Source: Neolewinella lacunae (GTDB taxonomy: Bacteria > Bacteroidota > Bacteroidia > Chitinophagales > Saprospiraceae). From it: a stretch of 45,467 nt of DNA. The position numbers were made by a program, and so were the translations under genes. This document shows positions 16,618 to 25,600 of the stretch, in pieces; position 1 is the first letter of the stretch, and every line of letters begins with the position of its first letter. Under the pieces are notes generated by a model, which saw only the letters and a program-made list of their open reading frames with translations, was not told where the DNA came from and ran no database searches. Where the stretch lies: NCBI RefSeq assembly GCF_014349155.1, contig NZ_JACSIT010000143.1, positions 659 to 46,125 of the forward strand, written 5' to 3'.

Positions 16618-16659
16618 TTCCTGCCCCGCTCTTCCCAAAAAATAACCCACCCATCTGCC

Positions 16660-17067
16660 ATGGAAGTAAAATCCATCTACGTTAACCTTCCCGTTCGCGA
16701 CCTGGCCAGGACCCGGAGCTTTTGGACCACCCTGGGCTTCACCTTCAACGAAGATTTTTCTGACGATAAGGCCTTGTGCCTGGTGTTGAACGAGGGGCTA
16801 ATGTATTCCATGCTCATCAGCCATGAATACTTCACCACTTTCACCAACCGACCCGTTTCCGATGGAACCACTACCCAGGTCCTGGTGGCCATCCAGGTGG
16901 ACCGCCGGGAGCAGGTGGATGAGATCGTAGGTCTGGCCTTGAAGAACGGTGGCACCCGCTACAAGGAAAGTACCGATCACGGCTGGATGTACTACGACTG
17001 CTTTGCCGACCCCGACGGCCACCAGTGGGAAGTGATGTTTATGGACGTCAGCACTATCTCCGCATAA
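16660..17067 (+). CDS. VOC (glyoxalase/bleomycin-resistance) family protein
   Basis: A 135-residue single-copy VOC fold protein. It starts VKSIYVNLPVRDLARTRSFWTTLGF, the typical first beta-alpha unit. The end, YDCFADPDGHQWEVMFMD, carries the DPDGH.WEV strand with a metal-ligand-like Glu. Such proteins act as metal-dependent lyases, dioxygenases or drug-binding proteins; the substrate cannot be told. Its TAA stop shares one base with the ATG of the next VOC gene, so the two are translationally coupled. Confidence 0.85.
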   Translation: MEVKSIYVNLPVRDLARTRSFWTTLGFTFNEDFSDDKALCLVLNEGLMYSMLISHEYFTTFTNRPVSDGTTTQVLVAIQVDRREQVDEIVGLALKNGGTRYKESTDHGWMYYDCFADPDGHQWEVMFMDVSTISA

Positions 17068-17495
17068 TGGCCGCAAAAGCAATTTACACCTGCCTTTGGT
17101 TCGACGGAAAAGCCCAGCAGGCCGCTGAATTCTACTGCTCCGTTTTTCCCTCCTCCCGCATCCTCTTTGCCAACCAAACGGTGGTAAACTGGGAGTTGAA
17201 TGGCCAGAAATTCATGGGCTTGAACGGTGGACCCCGGTTCACCTTCAGTGAAGCCATCTCCCTGGTAGTCGACTGCGACACCCAGGAAGAAATCGACCAC
17301 TACTGGAACCACCTAACCGCCGATGGGGGGCAGGAAGGACGCTGCGGCTGGCTAAAAGATAAGTTTGGCGTTTCCTGGCAAATCATCCCCACCATACTGC
17401 CCGCCCTGCTGAGCGACCCCGGGAAAGCGCCCAGGGTGATGGCTGCGTTTATGCAAATGAATAAGTTCGACCTGCAAACCCTGCTGGAGGCGTGA
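17067..17495 (+). CDS. VOC family protein, PhnB-like
   Basis: A 142-residue PhnB/3-demethylubiquinone-methyltransferase-type VOC protein: KAIYTCLWFDGKAQQAAEFYCSVFP, FMGLNGGP.FTFSEAISLVVDC, and GRCGWLKDKFGVSWQIIP are the recognisable blocks. The enzyme name often given to this family is not supported, since members lack a methyltransferase fold. Start ATG at 17067 overlaps the preceding stop (ataatg). Function unknown; likely cotranscribed with the upstream VOC gene. Confidence 0.85.
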   Translation: MAAKAIYTCLWFDGKAQQAAEFYCSVFPSSRILFANQTVVNWELNGQKFMGLNGGPRFTFSEAISLVVDCDTQEEIDHYWNHLTADGGQEGRCGWLKDKFGVSWQIIPTILPALLSDPGKAPRVMAAFMQMNKFDLQTLLEA

Positions 17496-17649
17496 GCGGT
17501 GACCCTGCTGCAAAATTTTAATTTCTCTTTGGGGAGACCAGAACCGGGCGCAAGCCGACGCAGCTCAGGTTGCGAGAATCCGCCTTATCATTACCCATCT
17601 TTTCCGTCTTGCCCCTTCCCTAACCACCACCGTCAATTTCCCCCTAACC

Positions 17650-19050
17650 ATGCCAGCCATCAGTGTCTTCGATATTTTCAAGATCGGCGTAGGTCCGTCC
17701 AGCTCCCATACCATTGGCCCATGGAAGGCGGCACTGGAATTTGTTGCCACCTTGCCTCCTCTTTCCTTTGATCGCCTGGAGGTCCGCCTCTACGGCTCGC
17801 TGTCCAAAACGGGCCGCGGCCACGCCACCGATGCGGCCGTGCAACTTGGCCTGCTGGGCCACGTTGCCGAAAACATCGCCTCCGAACGCATCCCCGAGTA
17901 CCTGGCGGAACTCAAAGAAAGCGGTATCCTGGCCATCAACGGCCAATTTCTGCCCTTCTCGCCCCAGCGCGACATCGTCTTTACCAATCTCAACCACAAG
18001 AGCCACCCCAATACGCTGGAATTCCTGGCCTACGCCGGGGAAACGGTGGTCCACCAGGCCACCTACGCTTCCCTGGGCGGGGGCTTCATCCGCCGCGTGG
18101 GGGTGGTGCCCAAGGGCAAGCGCGTGAAATTGCCCTTTCCCATCGATAAGGGGACCGATCTGCTGGCCCACGTTGATGCCGCCGACTGCTCCATTGCCGC
18201 ACTCGTTCGCCGCAACGAAGAATCGCTGCGCCCCCGCGCCGAAGTAGATGCCCGCCTCCAAACGCTGTTCCAAACGATGAAAGAAGCCGTATACCGGGGC
18301 TGCACGACGGGTGGAACCCTGCCGGGGGGCCTCAACGTCCAGCGCCGCGCCAAGGCCATTTGCACCGAGCTGCTCGATGCCCGCCCCTTTGCCGATCTGC
18401 CCAGTTGGGAAACGCGCATCCGCGGCGCGTACCAGGATTTCAACACGGTCAATAAGTGGGTCAGTTGCTTCGCCCTGGCCGTCAACGAGGAAAACGCCGC
18501 CATGGGCCGCATCGTCACTGGCCCCACCAACGGTGCCGCTGGCGTGGTTCCGGCCGTTCTCCTCTATTACTACTTTTTCTGCACCGATTACGACGCGCCC
18601 AACGTGGAGGACTTCCTGCTCACGGCCGGGGAAATCGGTTCTCTTTTCAAAAAGGGTGCCACCATCTCTGCGGCCGTCGGGGGCTGCCAGGCGGAGATCG
18701 GGGTGTCTTCGGCCATGGCGGCGGGCGGACTAACCGAAGTGCTCGGCGGCAGCCCCCGGCAGGTGCTCATGGCCGCCGAAATTGCCATGGAGCACCACCT
18801 GGGCCTGACCTGCGACCCCGTCGGCGGCCTCGTCCAGATCCCCTGCATCGAACGCAATGCCATGGGGGCCATCAAGGCCATCACCGCCGCCAACCTTGCC
18901 CTGGCCGGCAACCCTGCCGACAGCAAAGTCGACATCGACACCGTCATCAAAACCATGTGGCACACCGCCAAGGCGATGAATCACAAATACAAAGAAACAT
19001 CCCTCGGCGGCCTGGCCTTTAACCTGCCCGTCGTCATACCCGAGTGTTGA
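17650..19050 (+). CDS. sdaA: L-serine ammonia-lyase (Fe-S dependent, single chain)
   Basis: A 466-residue enzyme that deaminates L-serine to pyruvate and ammonia with a 4Fe-4S cluster. It begins with the beta domain (SVFDIFKIGVGPSSSHTIGPW). The alpha domain follows, with GPTNGAAGVVPAVLLYY, the Cys of ISAAVGGCQAEIGVSSAMAAGG, and the Cys residues of GLTCDPVGGLVQIPCIERNAMG as probable cluster ligands. Both domains are fused in one chain as in E. coli SdaA, and length agrees. It is monocistronic, 154 bp after the VOC pair. Confidence 0.95.
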   Translation: MPAISVFDIFKIGVGPSSSHTIGPWKAALEFVATLPPLSFDRLEVRLYGSLSKTGRGHATDAAVQLGLLGHVAENIASERIPEYLAELKESGILAINGQFLPFSPQRDIVFTNLNHKSHPNTLEFLAYAGETVVHQATYASLGGGFIRRVGVVPKGKRVKLPFPIDKGTDLLAHVDAADCSIAALVRRNEESLRPRAEVDARLQTLFQTMKEAVYRGCTTGGTLPGGLNVQRRAKAICTELLDARPFADLPSWETRIRGAYQDFNTVNKWVSCFALAVNEENAAMGRIVTGPTNGAAGVVPAVLLYYYFFCTDYDAPNVEDFLLTAGEIGSLFKKGATISAAVGGCQAEIGVSSAMAAGGLTEVLGGSPRQVLMAAEIAMEHHLGLTCDPVGGLVQIPCIERNAMGAIKAITAANLALAGNPADSKVDIDTVIKTMWHTAKAMNHKYKETSLGGLAFNLPVVIPEC

Positions 19051-19092
19051 GTACGCTGGCCCGGCTTCCACCGCTCCTGTTGTCTCTACCCT

Positions 19093-19111
19093 GCACCTGC
19101 GTTTAGCGCCC
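19093..19111 (-). repeat. 18-bp dispersed motif, copy 7 (diverged, 19 bp)
   Basis: Outer parts match (gcacctgcg and gcgccc) but the centre is ttta with one extra base. It ends 6 bp before the bshB1 -7 element at 19118. Confidence 0.55.
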
Positions 19112-19117
19112 CCATGC

Positions 19118-19125
19118 TACATTTG
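19118..19125 (+). promoter_or_regulatory. -7 element (TACATTTG) placed for leaderless bshB1 transcription
   Basis: A perfect TAnnTTTG ends only 4 bp before the bshB1 ATG at 19130. With the usual spacing, transcription would start at or next to the A of the start codon. Confidence 0.6.
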
Positions 19126-19129
19126 CGCT

Positions 19130-19861
19130 ATGGAAATTGATATTCTCGCCGTTGGCGTACACCCCGATGATGTGGAGCTGAGTGCTTCCGGAACCCTGCT
19201 GCGCCACATCGAGCTGGGCTATTCGGTGGGCTTACTGGACCTGACGCGCGGCGAGCTCGGCAGCCGGGGGACGGGCGAAATTCGCACCCGCGAGGCTTTG
19301 GATGCGGCTGAAAAACTCGGAGCGAAATTCCGGGTAAATCTCGATCTCCCCGATGGGTTTGCCCAGTACAGCGAGGATACCATCAAAAAAATAATTCCCA
19401 TCTTGCGCCAGTACCGACCCAAAATCGTGCTGGCCAATGCCCTGGACGACCGCCACCCAGACCACGGCCGCGCCGCTAAAATCGTCGCCGACGCCTGCTT
19501 TTATTCCGGACTGCTCAAAATCGAAACCTTCGGTGCCGACGGCCAAGCGCAGGAACGCTGGCGACCCGACGCCGTTTACCACTATATCCAGGACCGCAAC
19601 CGAAAACCAGATTTTGTGGTGGACATCAGCGATTACCTGAATAAAAAAATGGCCATTATTCGCTGCTTTAAATCCCAGTTCGATGATCACCTGCCCGGAG
19701 AATACAGCGCCGAGGTAAGTACCCCCATCAGCGGAGCGGATTTTATGGCCTTTATCCGCGCCAAAGCCCGCAGTTTTGGCCGCGAGGCGGGCTTTGAATT
19801 TGCGGAGGGTTTTGAGGCTTCGCGCTATCCGGGGGTGCTGAATTTATTTGACCTTAAATAA
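19130..19861 (+). CDS. bshB1: Bacillithiol biosynthesis deacetylase BshB1
   Basis: A 243-residue zinc deacetylase of the LmbE/PIG-L family that removes the acetyl group from GlcNAc-malate in bacillithiol synthesis. Zinc motifs are VGVHPDDVE (His/Asp/Asp near residues 10-13) and DDRHPDHGRA. The 'TRGELGSRGTGEIRTREALDAA' stretch and the FKSQF, PGEYSAEVSTPISG segments are typical of BshB1. The conserved first strand starts at residue 2, confirming the ATG. bshA and bshC are not in the window. Promoter placement suggests a leaderless mRNA. Confidence 0.93.
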   Translation: MEIDILAVGVHPDDVELSASGTLLRHIELGYSVGLLDLTRGELGSRGTGEIRTREALDAAEKLGAKFRVNLDLPDGFAQYSEDTIKKIIPILRQYRPKIVLANALDDRHPDHGRAAKIVADACFYSGLLKIETFGADGQAQERWRPDAVYHYIQDRNRKPDFVVDISDYLNKKMAIIRCFKSQFDDHLPGEYSAEVSTPISGADFMAFIRAKARSFGREAGFEFAEGFEASRYPGVLNLFDLK

Positions 19862-19872
19862 GGGTGTCGGGT

Positions 19873-19986
19873 AGCTTCGCTCCTTTTTTGGACCACTAAG
19901 AACAAGAAAAGGGGCTAAGGTTTTTGGGGAGCTTCGCTCTTGATTTTGAACCACTAAGTTCACTTAGAAAAGTAAGGGTCACAAAG
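19873..19986 (+). repeat. 'accactaagaacac' dispersed repeat, copies 2 and 3 in tandem
   Basis: Copy 2 (19873-19919) has the same block order as the element at 13477-13525. Copy 3 (19929-19986) keeps gcttcgctc and gaaccactaag but diverges after that (ttcacttag). They fill the spacer between the convergent bshB1 and deacetylase-like genes. Confidence 0.75.
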
Positions 19987-20046
19987 TTTTTTTTAATCAA
20001 AAATATTAGTGTTCATCTTATTGTTTTTAGGGCTTCAAAAAATAAT

Positions 20047-21381
20047 TTAAGATAAATCATTTATTATACCCACGTACATCTCGCTCCACCCCGCCCAGCC
20101 GTAACTTTCTGCGAAACTGCTGTTGTGCCAAAGCAGCGCAAAATCCCCGCCGTGGGGCCGTACTTTCTGGGCAAGAGAAAGCACTTTTTCGCGGGCGTCG
20201 GTAGCGTTTAATCCGAGGTAATTTTTCAGGGTAACGTCCATGGCCGCGAAGGGATGAACACTGAGGCCGGTGGCTTCTTCCCGTTCCAGATCATACCAAA
20301 AAAAGGGCAGGTTGGTGCCGGCGCGCCAGCCCACGGCATCAGCGTAGCCCATGCTGTACTCGTGGGTGATGCCCGCCAGGCGCAGTTGCCGGTAAGTATC
20401 GGGCAGGCGAAAGCGCAAAAAATGTTGGCGGGCGTGCTGCACCCGGTGGCCGAGTATCCGGGCGAGCCGTTCGGTTTCTTCCCGCAGCAGGGCAGGGTCG
20501 GTACTGCTGCGGTAGCTGGGGTGGATGCCATGCGTCACTGCGGCCGGGACGTTTTGAAGCAGGTGCACTTGGGCGGCGGGAATGGGGTAGGGGTTGGGGT
20601 CATGACGGCTCCCGTTATCGGCCAGCAGCCAAAAAAGCTGGATTTTGTCCGTAGGGCGCTGCCGCAGGTGCAGGGAAAAGATGAAGGGCAATGTGGCGAA
20701 GGGGTCATCATCCGCTGCCGTGGTGAAGCGTTGCCAGGCACGGCGCCAGTGCCCCGTCAGTACATCCCGCAGGCCCGCCGCAACTCCCCGCCATCCCCGG
20801 TGCTGCCAGGCCCAGGGGATGTCGATGTCGTACGTCGGCCGCAATATCATGGGCTCCACCCGCTCCGGCAAGCCCGGGAAGACCTGGCGCAGTTCCGTCC
20901 TCAGGGCACAGGCCCACTCCCGTACCACCGGACGTTCCAGAAAGCCCGCACGGTAGGCCAGGCTGGCCGTGGCGGGGAAGCGCCCGTGGGCATCCGAAAC
21001 AAAATCCTGGTACTCCTCGTAGCGGGAGAGCTGGTAGAAAATGCAGGCCAGCAGGTCGTAGCCTTCCATTCCAAGAGGGCCAACGACGGGGAAAAACACG
21101 GGCAAGTCACCGTCTTGGACGGGAACCAAGTCTTTCGCGCCCGGTGCTGCACCACTCATGAAGGGGTGCGCCGGCCAGGCCACGTAGGGCGGGGCCTCCG
21201 GACTGAGCTTCGGTTGGCCGTAGACCACCCTGGCTTCGCTTTCCGCCGCCAGCCATTGTTCTTCGCGGGTGAAAAGCCGGAAACGGTAGCCCAGGTCGGC
21301 CCCGATTTCGTGCAAAACGTAGCGCAGACGCGGATGGCGGTGCGGACTCAAAACGGCAATGGCGGGCGCTGGCTTCGGCAT
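20047..21381 (-). CDS. Polysaccharide-deacetylase-like protein of Bacteroidota
   Basis: A 444-residue cytoplasmic-looking protein without a signal peptide. The N-terminal 150 residues form a separate domain (RLRYVLHEIGADLGYRFRLF, DLPVFFPVVG, DLLACIFYQLSRYEEY). From about residue 190 it resembles a polysaccharide-deacetylase (NodB-like) barrel: RPTYDIDIPWAW corresponds to the metal-binding TFDID strand, then FWLLADN, GIHPSYRS with a candidate metal His, and DFALLWHNSSF near the end. The architecture (DUF7033-type plus deacetylase) is common in Bacteroidota capsule/exopolysaccharide contexts, but the gene stands alone here. I chose ATG 21381; the earlier ATG (21471) crosses an 18-bp motif. Confidence 0.75.
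   Translation of the reverse strand: MPKPAPAIAVLSPHRHPRLRYVLHEIGADLGYRFRLFTREEQWLAAESEARVVYGQPKLSPEAPPYVAWPAHPFMSGAAPGAKDLVPVQDGDLPVFFPVVGPLGMEGYDLLACIFYQLSRYEEYQDFVSDAHGRFPATASLAYRAGFLERPVVREWACALRTELRQVFPGLPERVEPMILRPTYDIDIPWAWQHRGWRGVAAGLRDVLTGHWRRAWQRFTTAADDDPFATLPFIFSLHLRQRPTDKIQLFWLLADNGSRHDPNPYPIPAAQVHLLQNVPAAVTHGIHPSYRSSTDPALLREETERLARILGHRVQHARQHFLRFRLPDTYRQLRLAGITHEYSMGYADAVGWRAGTNLPFFWYDLEREEATGLSVHPFAAMDVTLKNYLGLNATDAREKVLSLAQKVRPHGGDFALLWHNSSFAESYGWAGWSEMYVGIINDLS
20654..20671 (+). repeat. 18-bp dispersed motif, copy 8 (inside deacetylase-like gene)
   Basis: GGGCGCTGCCGCAGGTGC, one mismatch, identical to copy 4. Antisense to the gene, it encodes the His-Leu-Arg-Gln-Arg-Pro stretch. 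Confidence 0.6.
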
Positions 21382-21445
21382 TTCCCGGGCAAGGTACGGA
21401 GTCGATCCGGTACCATCTATCCTGTGGTTTTTAAGACTTCCATTG

Positions 21446-21463
21446 CACCTGCGCCCGCGCCGT
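21446..21463 (-). repeat. 18-bp dispersed motif, copy 9
   Basis: CGGCGCGGGCGCAGGTGC on the minus strand (mismatch at position 1, N=G). It lies in the divergent spacer about 65 bp upstream of the deacetylase-like start. Confidence 0.65.
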
Positions 21464-21653
21464 ACAGCCAATTGTGTACCAATTTCCCCTGGCGCTCCCT
21501 TTTAGCGCCCAACCGTGAAGAACCCAAACGGTGGATGGCACCGTACCTTGTCATCTTACTACCAAATCACCATTTTTCCCCCGTTCGCGGGCTGCGGTGA
21601 CAACATTTGGACAAAAATTACTGTCTAATCACTAATTCCCTTATCTTGTCAGT

Positions 21654-22466
21654 ATGTTACGAACCCTCCTCCTCTTCGGCTTGACCTGCGTTTTCTCCGT
21701 TCTTGCTTACGGGCAGCAGCGCATTCCCGCTAATCAGAACATCTACGGGGTAGGAAACCGTGGAATCATCTACGATAATGAACTGAATTTTAGCCTGGCC
21801 CTGGCGACCCCGCGGGACATCTTCCTGGGCGTACGCGCCGGGAAGTTGGTCAGCTACGATAAGATGAAGTACTGGTCGGCCTCCATCGGCAGCATCCGCC
21901 ACAGCCGGGAACGCCGCGAAAACCCGGAGCGCATCAACTTCCTGACCAACCGCGTAAGCCGGTCTTACACCTTCGGTAAAGAAAACCAGCTTTACGCCCT
22001 GCGTGTCGGCTTCGGTACCCGCAAGTACCTGAGTGAAAAAGCCCGCGTAAAAGGCGTTGCGGTGGGCTATTCCTACGAGATAGGACCCAGCCTCGGCATC
22101 CTCAAGCCTTACTACCTGGAGGTGTACGCCGATGAACCGGGCAACCAGGGCATCATCGTCGACGTACGCCACGACGGCACCAATACGGCAGAATTTCTTA
22201 ACCAGGACCGCATCTTCGGCGCTTCGGCCTGGACGGTGGGCCTCGGTGAAGTCTCCCTGCGCCCCGGTATTCACGGCAAGTTTGCCACTCACTTCGGCTT
22301 CGGTGCTTACGACGAGGTCGCCAAATCCCTGGAAGCGGGTATACTGGCCGACTTCTTCCTCGGCGAAACCGACTTGATGATCGAGAGTGAGCTCACCCCC
22401 GGAGTAACCAATACGCCGTTCTATCTGAGTTTGTACCTCAAGGTGCAGTTGGGTAAGCGCTGGTAA
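21654..22466 (+). CDS. Hypothetical exported outer-membrane-type protein
   Basis: A 270-residue protein with a signal peptide (MLRTLLLFGLTCVFSVLAYG, cleaved before QQRIP). Mature sequence shows amphipathic strands typical of a beta-barrel (NLSLALATPRD-like, KFATHFGFGAYDEV, PFYLSLYLKVQLGKRW) and ends in an aromatic residue. Related sequences in Bacteroidota are unnamed. It is divergent from the deacetylase-like gene and shares its 272-bp upstream region. Confidence 0.65.
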   Translation: MLRTLLLFGLTCVFSVLAYGQQRIPANQNIYGVGNRGIIYDNELNFSLALATPRDIFLGVRAGKLVSYDKMKYWSASIGSIRHSRERRENPERINFLTNRVSRSYTFGKENQLYALRVGFGTRKYLSEKARVKGVAVGYSYEIGPSLGILKPYYLEVYADEPGNQGIIVDVRHDGTNTAEFLNQDRIFGASAWTVGLGEVSLRPGIHGKFATHFGFGAYDEVAKSLEAGILADFFLGETDLMIESELTPGVTNTPFYLSLYLKVQLGKRW

Positions 22467-22544
22467 GGCCCGCAATGGCGTGGAGTGCACGGGAATTGAT
22501 TATTCTTTCTTTGTCTTGGGGCTGACCTTTCCTTTGAAGAGGTT

Positions 22545-22552
22545 TACCTTTG
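22545..22552 (+). promoter_or_regulatory. -7 element (TACCTTTG) for the FG-GAP gene
   Basis: A perfect TAnnTTTG; a start near 22556 gives a leader of about 74 nt. A TTG at 22516-22518 is 26 bp upstream, longer than the usual spacing. Confidence 0.5.
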
Positions 22553-22629
22553 AGTGGGTAACCAACTTCGAACACGAACCAGGGCCGCTGCCGTAGCAGG
22601 TGGCCAGTGGTAAGGTAGCTTCCTGATGT

Positions 22630-25600
22630 ATGCAGTACCGCGTTTTTTTCCTTCTTCCTTTCCTCTGGTTTTGGGCGTGCAATGGGAGTGAGCAGGCTTC
22701 CGATGCAAACGATGCCCCTTCCGCAGGTAACGGCCCCACCTTTACGCTGCAGCCCCCCTCCACCACCGGCCTTGATGTGATGAACAGCGTAGACCTGGAC
22801 TTTGAGTTCAACTACGACTCCTTTGCTTACCTATTGAATGGGGCCGGAATTGGGGTATTGGACTATGACCTCGATGGCTTGCAAGACCTGTTTTTCGTTA
22901 GCAATCAGCACGCCCACCGGCTCTTTCACAACGAAGGCGACTGGAAGTTTACCGACGTAAGCACGGCCGCAGGGATTGGGGCTACGGGAGGTTTTTGTAC
23001 GGGTGTCTCAGTAGCAGACGTCAACGCCGACGGCTACCCTGATCTGTACATTTCCCGGACCGGAACGGATGCTAAGGCGGCAGATGGCAGCCGCCGCAAT
23101 CTCCTCTTCCTCAACCAAAAGGATGGGACCTTTATCGAGGCAGCCCGGCAGTTTGGCCTGGATAGTGACCACCCTTCCACCCAGGCCACTTTCTTTGACT
23201 ACGACGGCGACGGCGACCTGGATTGCTATCTGCTCAATACGCCAACGGATTTTAAATTGGTCAACCGCGTAAGGGTATCCCAGGCGGCCAATGGCGCCAT
23301 CAGCAGGGTTTTGGGCCCAATCAAGCCTTACGAATCCGACCAACTGTTCAGAAACGATGGGGGGAAGTTTACCGATGTCAGCGCGGCCGCGGGTATCGTC
23401 AACCGGGGATTCGGGCTCAGTGTAGCCATCTATGATTTCAATGATGATCAGCTCCCCGATATCTACGTCGCCAACGACTACGTTGACCCCGATCACCTGT
23501 TCATCAACCAGGGCAACGGGACTTTTGTCGACGAGAATTTCCGTTACTTCCGCCACACCACGCTCAGCTCAATGGGCTCGGACATTGCCGACCTCAACAA
23601 TGACGGGCTTGCCGACCTGGTTACTTTGGATATGCTGGCGGAAGACCTCGTTCGGCAAAAACGCCTCGAAAATGGGATGCGGCCAGACCGCTACAACTCC
23701 CTGGTCCGTTTTGGCTACGGCCACCAGTTTATGCGCAACCAAATGCAGATCAATACGGGAACCGGCTTTGTCGATTACGCTGAATTGGCGGGTATTGCGG
23801 CAACGGACTGGAGTTGGGCGCCCCTGCTCGCCGATTTCGATAACGATCGCCACGTAGACCTCTTCGTCAGCAATGGCTACCACTACGACGTTGGCGACCT
23901 GGATTTTATTGAGTTTACCTCCGACTCGATCCGGGCCAAGGGAGGAGCAACGCGGCAACAGTTCAGCACTTACGCCGATTACCTCAAACTCATTCCCAGT
24001 AATAAAGTCAGTAACTACCTCTACCGCAACAACGGCGACCTCCGCTTCACCAACGTAACTGCCGCCAGCAACCTGGCCCAGCCCTCTTTTTCCACGAGTT
24101 CCGTGTACGCCGACCTGGACAATGATGGGGACCTAGACTTGATCGTTGGTAACCACGGAGAGCCGCCTTTCGTATACCGCAACGAAACGGTGGAGTCCGG
24201 GCAGTCCGGTAGCTGGTTGCAGGTTACCGCCGCCGGTGGGCAAGCCAACCCGTTGGGCTATGGCCTGGCCGTCAGTGCCTTTGTGGGGGAGGAAGAAATC
24301 TTCCGCCAGCTGTATCCCGTTCGGGGATTTCTCGGCACCACCCAGGGGCCATTGCACTTCGGCTTGGGCAATGCCAAGCGCATTGACCGCCTGGAGGTGC
24401 GTTGGCCAGACGGCAAAACCCAGGTTTTGGAAAATGTAGCCGTCAACCAGATCCTTCGCCTCAGCCACCAGGAAGCCAGCCGGAAAAGCATTCCTTCCGC
24501 TCCGGCGCCGGCTCCGTTGTTCACCTACCCCGCCGATCAGCGCGGGCTGAATTTTGTGCACGTAGAAAATCCCTTTGACGACTTTGACCGCCAGAGTCTG
24601 CAACCCCGGATGCTTTCCCGCGAAGGACCCGCCTTGGCCGTGGGCGACGCCAACGGTGACGGTTTACAAGATGTTTTGATCGGCGGGGCCAGCGGCCAAA
24701 GTGCCAGCCTGTACTTACAAACCAGCGCTGGCGCATTTTCCGCCGCCACTTATCCCTTTCCCCCGGATCACCAGCGCTTCGAGGACGTCGCCGCCCTGTT
24801 TTTTGACGCCGATGGAGACGGTGACCAGGACCTCTACGTCGCCTCCGGCGGCAACGAAGCAGCACCCGATGACCCCGTCTACCAAGACCGGTTCTACCGC
24901 AACGAAGGTGGAAAATTTGCGTATGCCCCCGCCGCCCTCCCGACCCTGCGGAGCAGCACGGCCCAGGTAGTGCCCATCGACTTTGACCAGGATGGAGACC
25001 TGGACTTGCTGGTGGGCGGTCGGACCCTCCCCGGTAACTACCCCTTAGCTCCCCGTTCTTACCTGCTCCGGAACGACGGAGGGAGTTTTACCGACCAAAC
25101 ACAGGCCATTTTCCCCGCTCTGGAATCCATCGGAATGGTTACCGCCATCGCCCAGGGGCAAATTCTCGGAGATGAACAAGCGGAAGTCGTCATCGCCGGA
25201 GAATGGATGCCCATTCAGGTCTTCTCTTTCCGCGACGGCGTTTTTACCCTCAGCAGTTCCATCCCTAACAGCACGGGCTTTTGGCATGCCTTACTGCTTG
25301 CGGACCTGAACGGCGACGGGAGCAACGAAATAGTAGCGGGCAATGAAGGGCTAAATACCCGCTTTAAGCCTTCTCCCACCCGGCCCGTCATGTTGTATGC
25401 CGCCGATTTTGATGGCAACGGAACGATCGATCCCATCCTGACCGTTCCAGGCCCGGCCGGAAATCAGCTACCCGTAACCACCAAAGCCCAGATGCTCAAG
25501 CAGATGCCGGGCCTGAAAAAACGATTTTTGCGGACGAGTACCTACGCCAGTGCCGACATCAACGATTTGTTTGGGGCCGAAGAAATTGCCCAGGCCAAAC

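Noticed and set aside
20254-21600. 448-residue plus-strand frame opposite the deacetylase-like gene
   Set aside because: Composition is rich in Gly, Gln, Arg and Val with no family; the minus-strand frame has clear conserved blocks.
22940-23400. Additional copies of the 18-bp motif in the FG-GAP gene (gcacggccgcaggga, gcgcggccgcgggta)
   Set aside because: They match only part of the motif and encode the recurrent Ala-Ala-Gly-Ile of FG-GAP repeats, so coincidence is likely.
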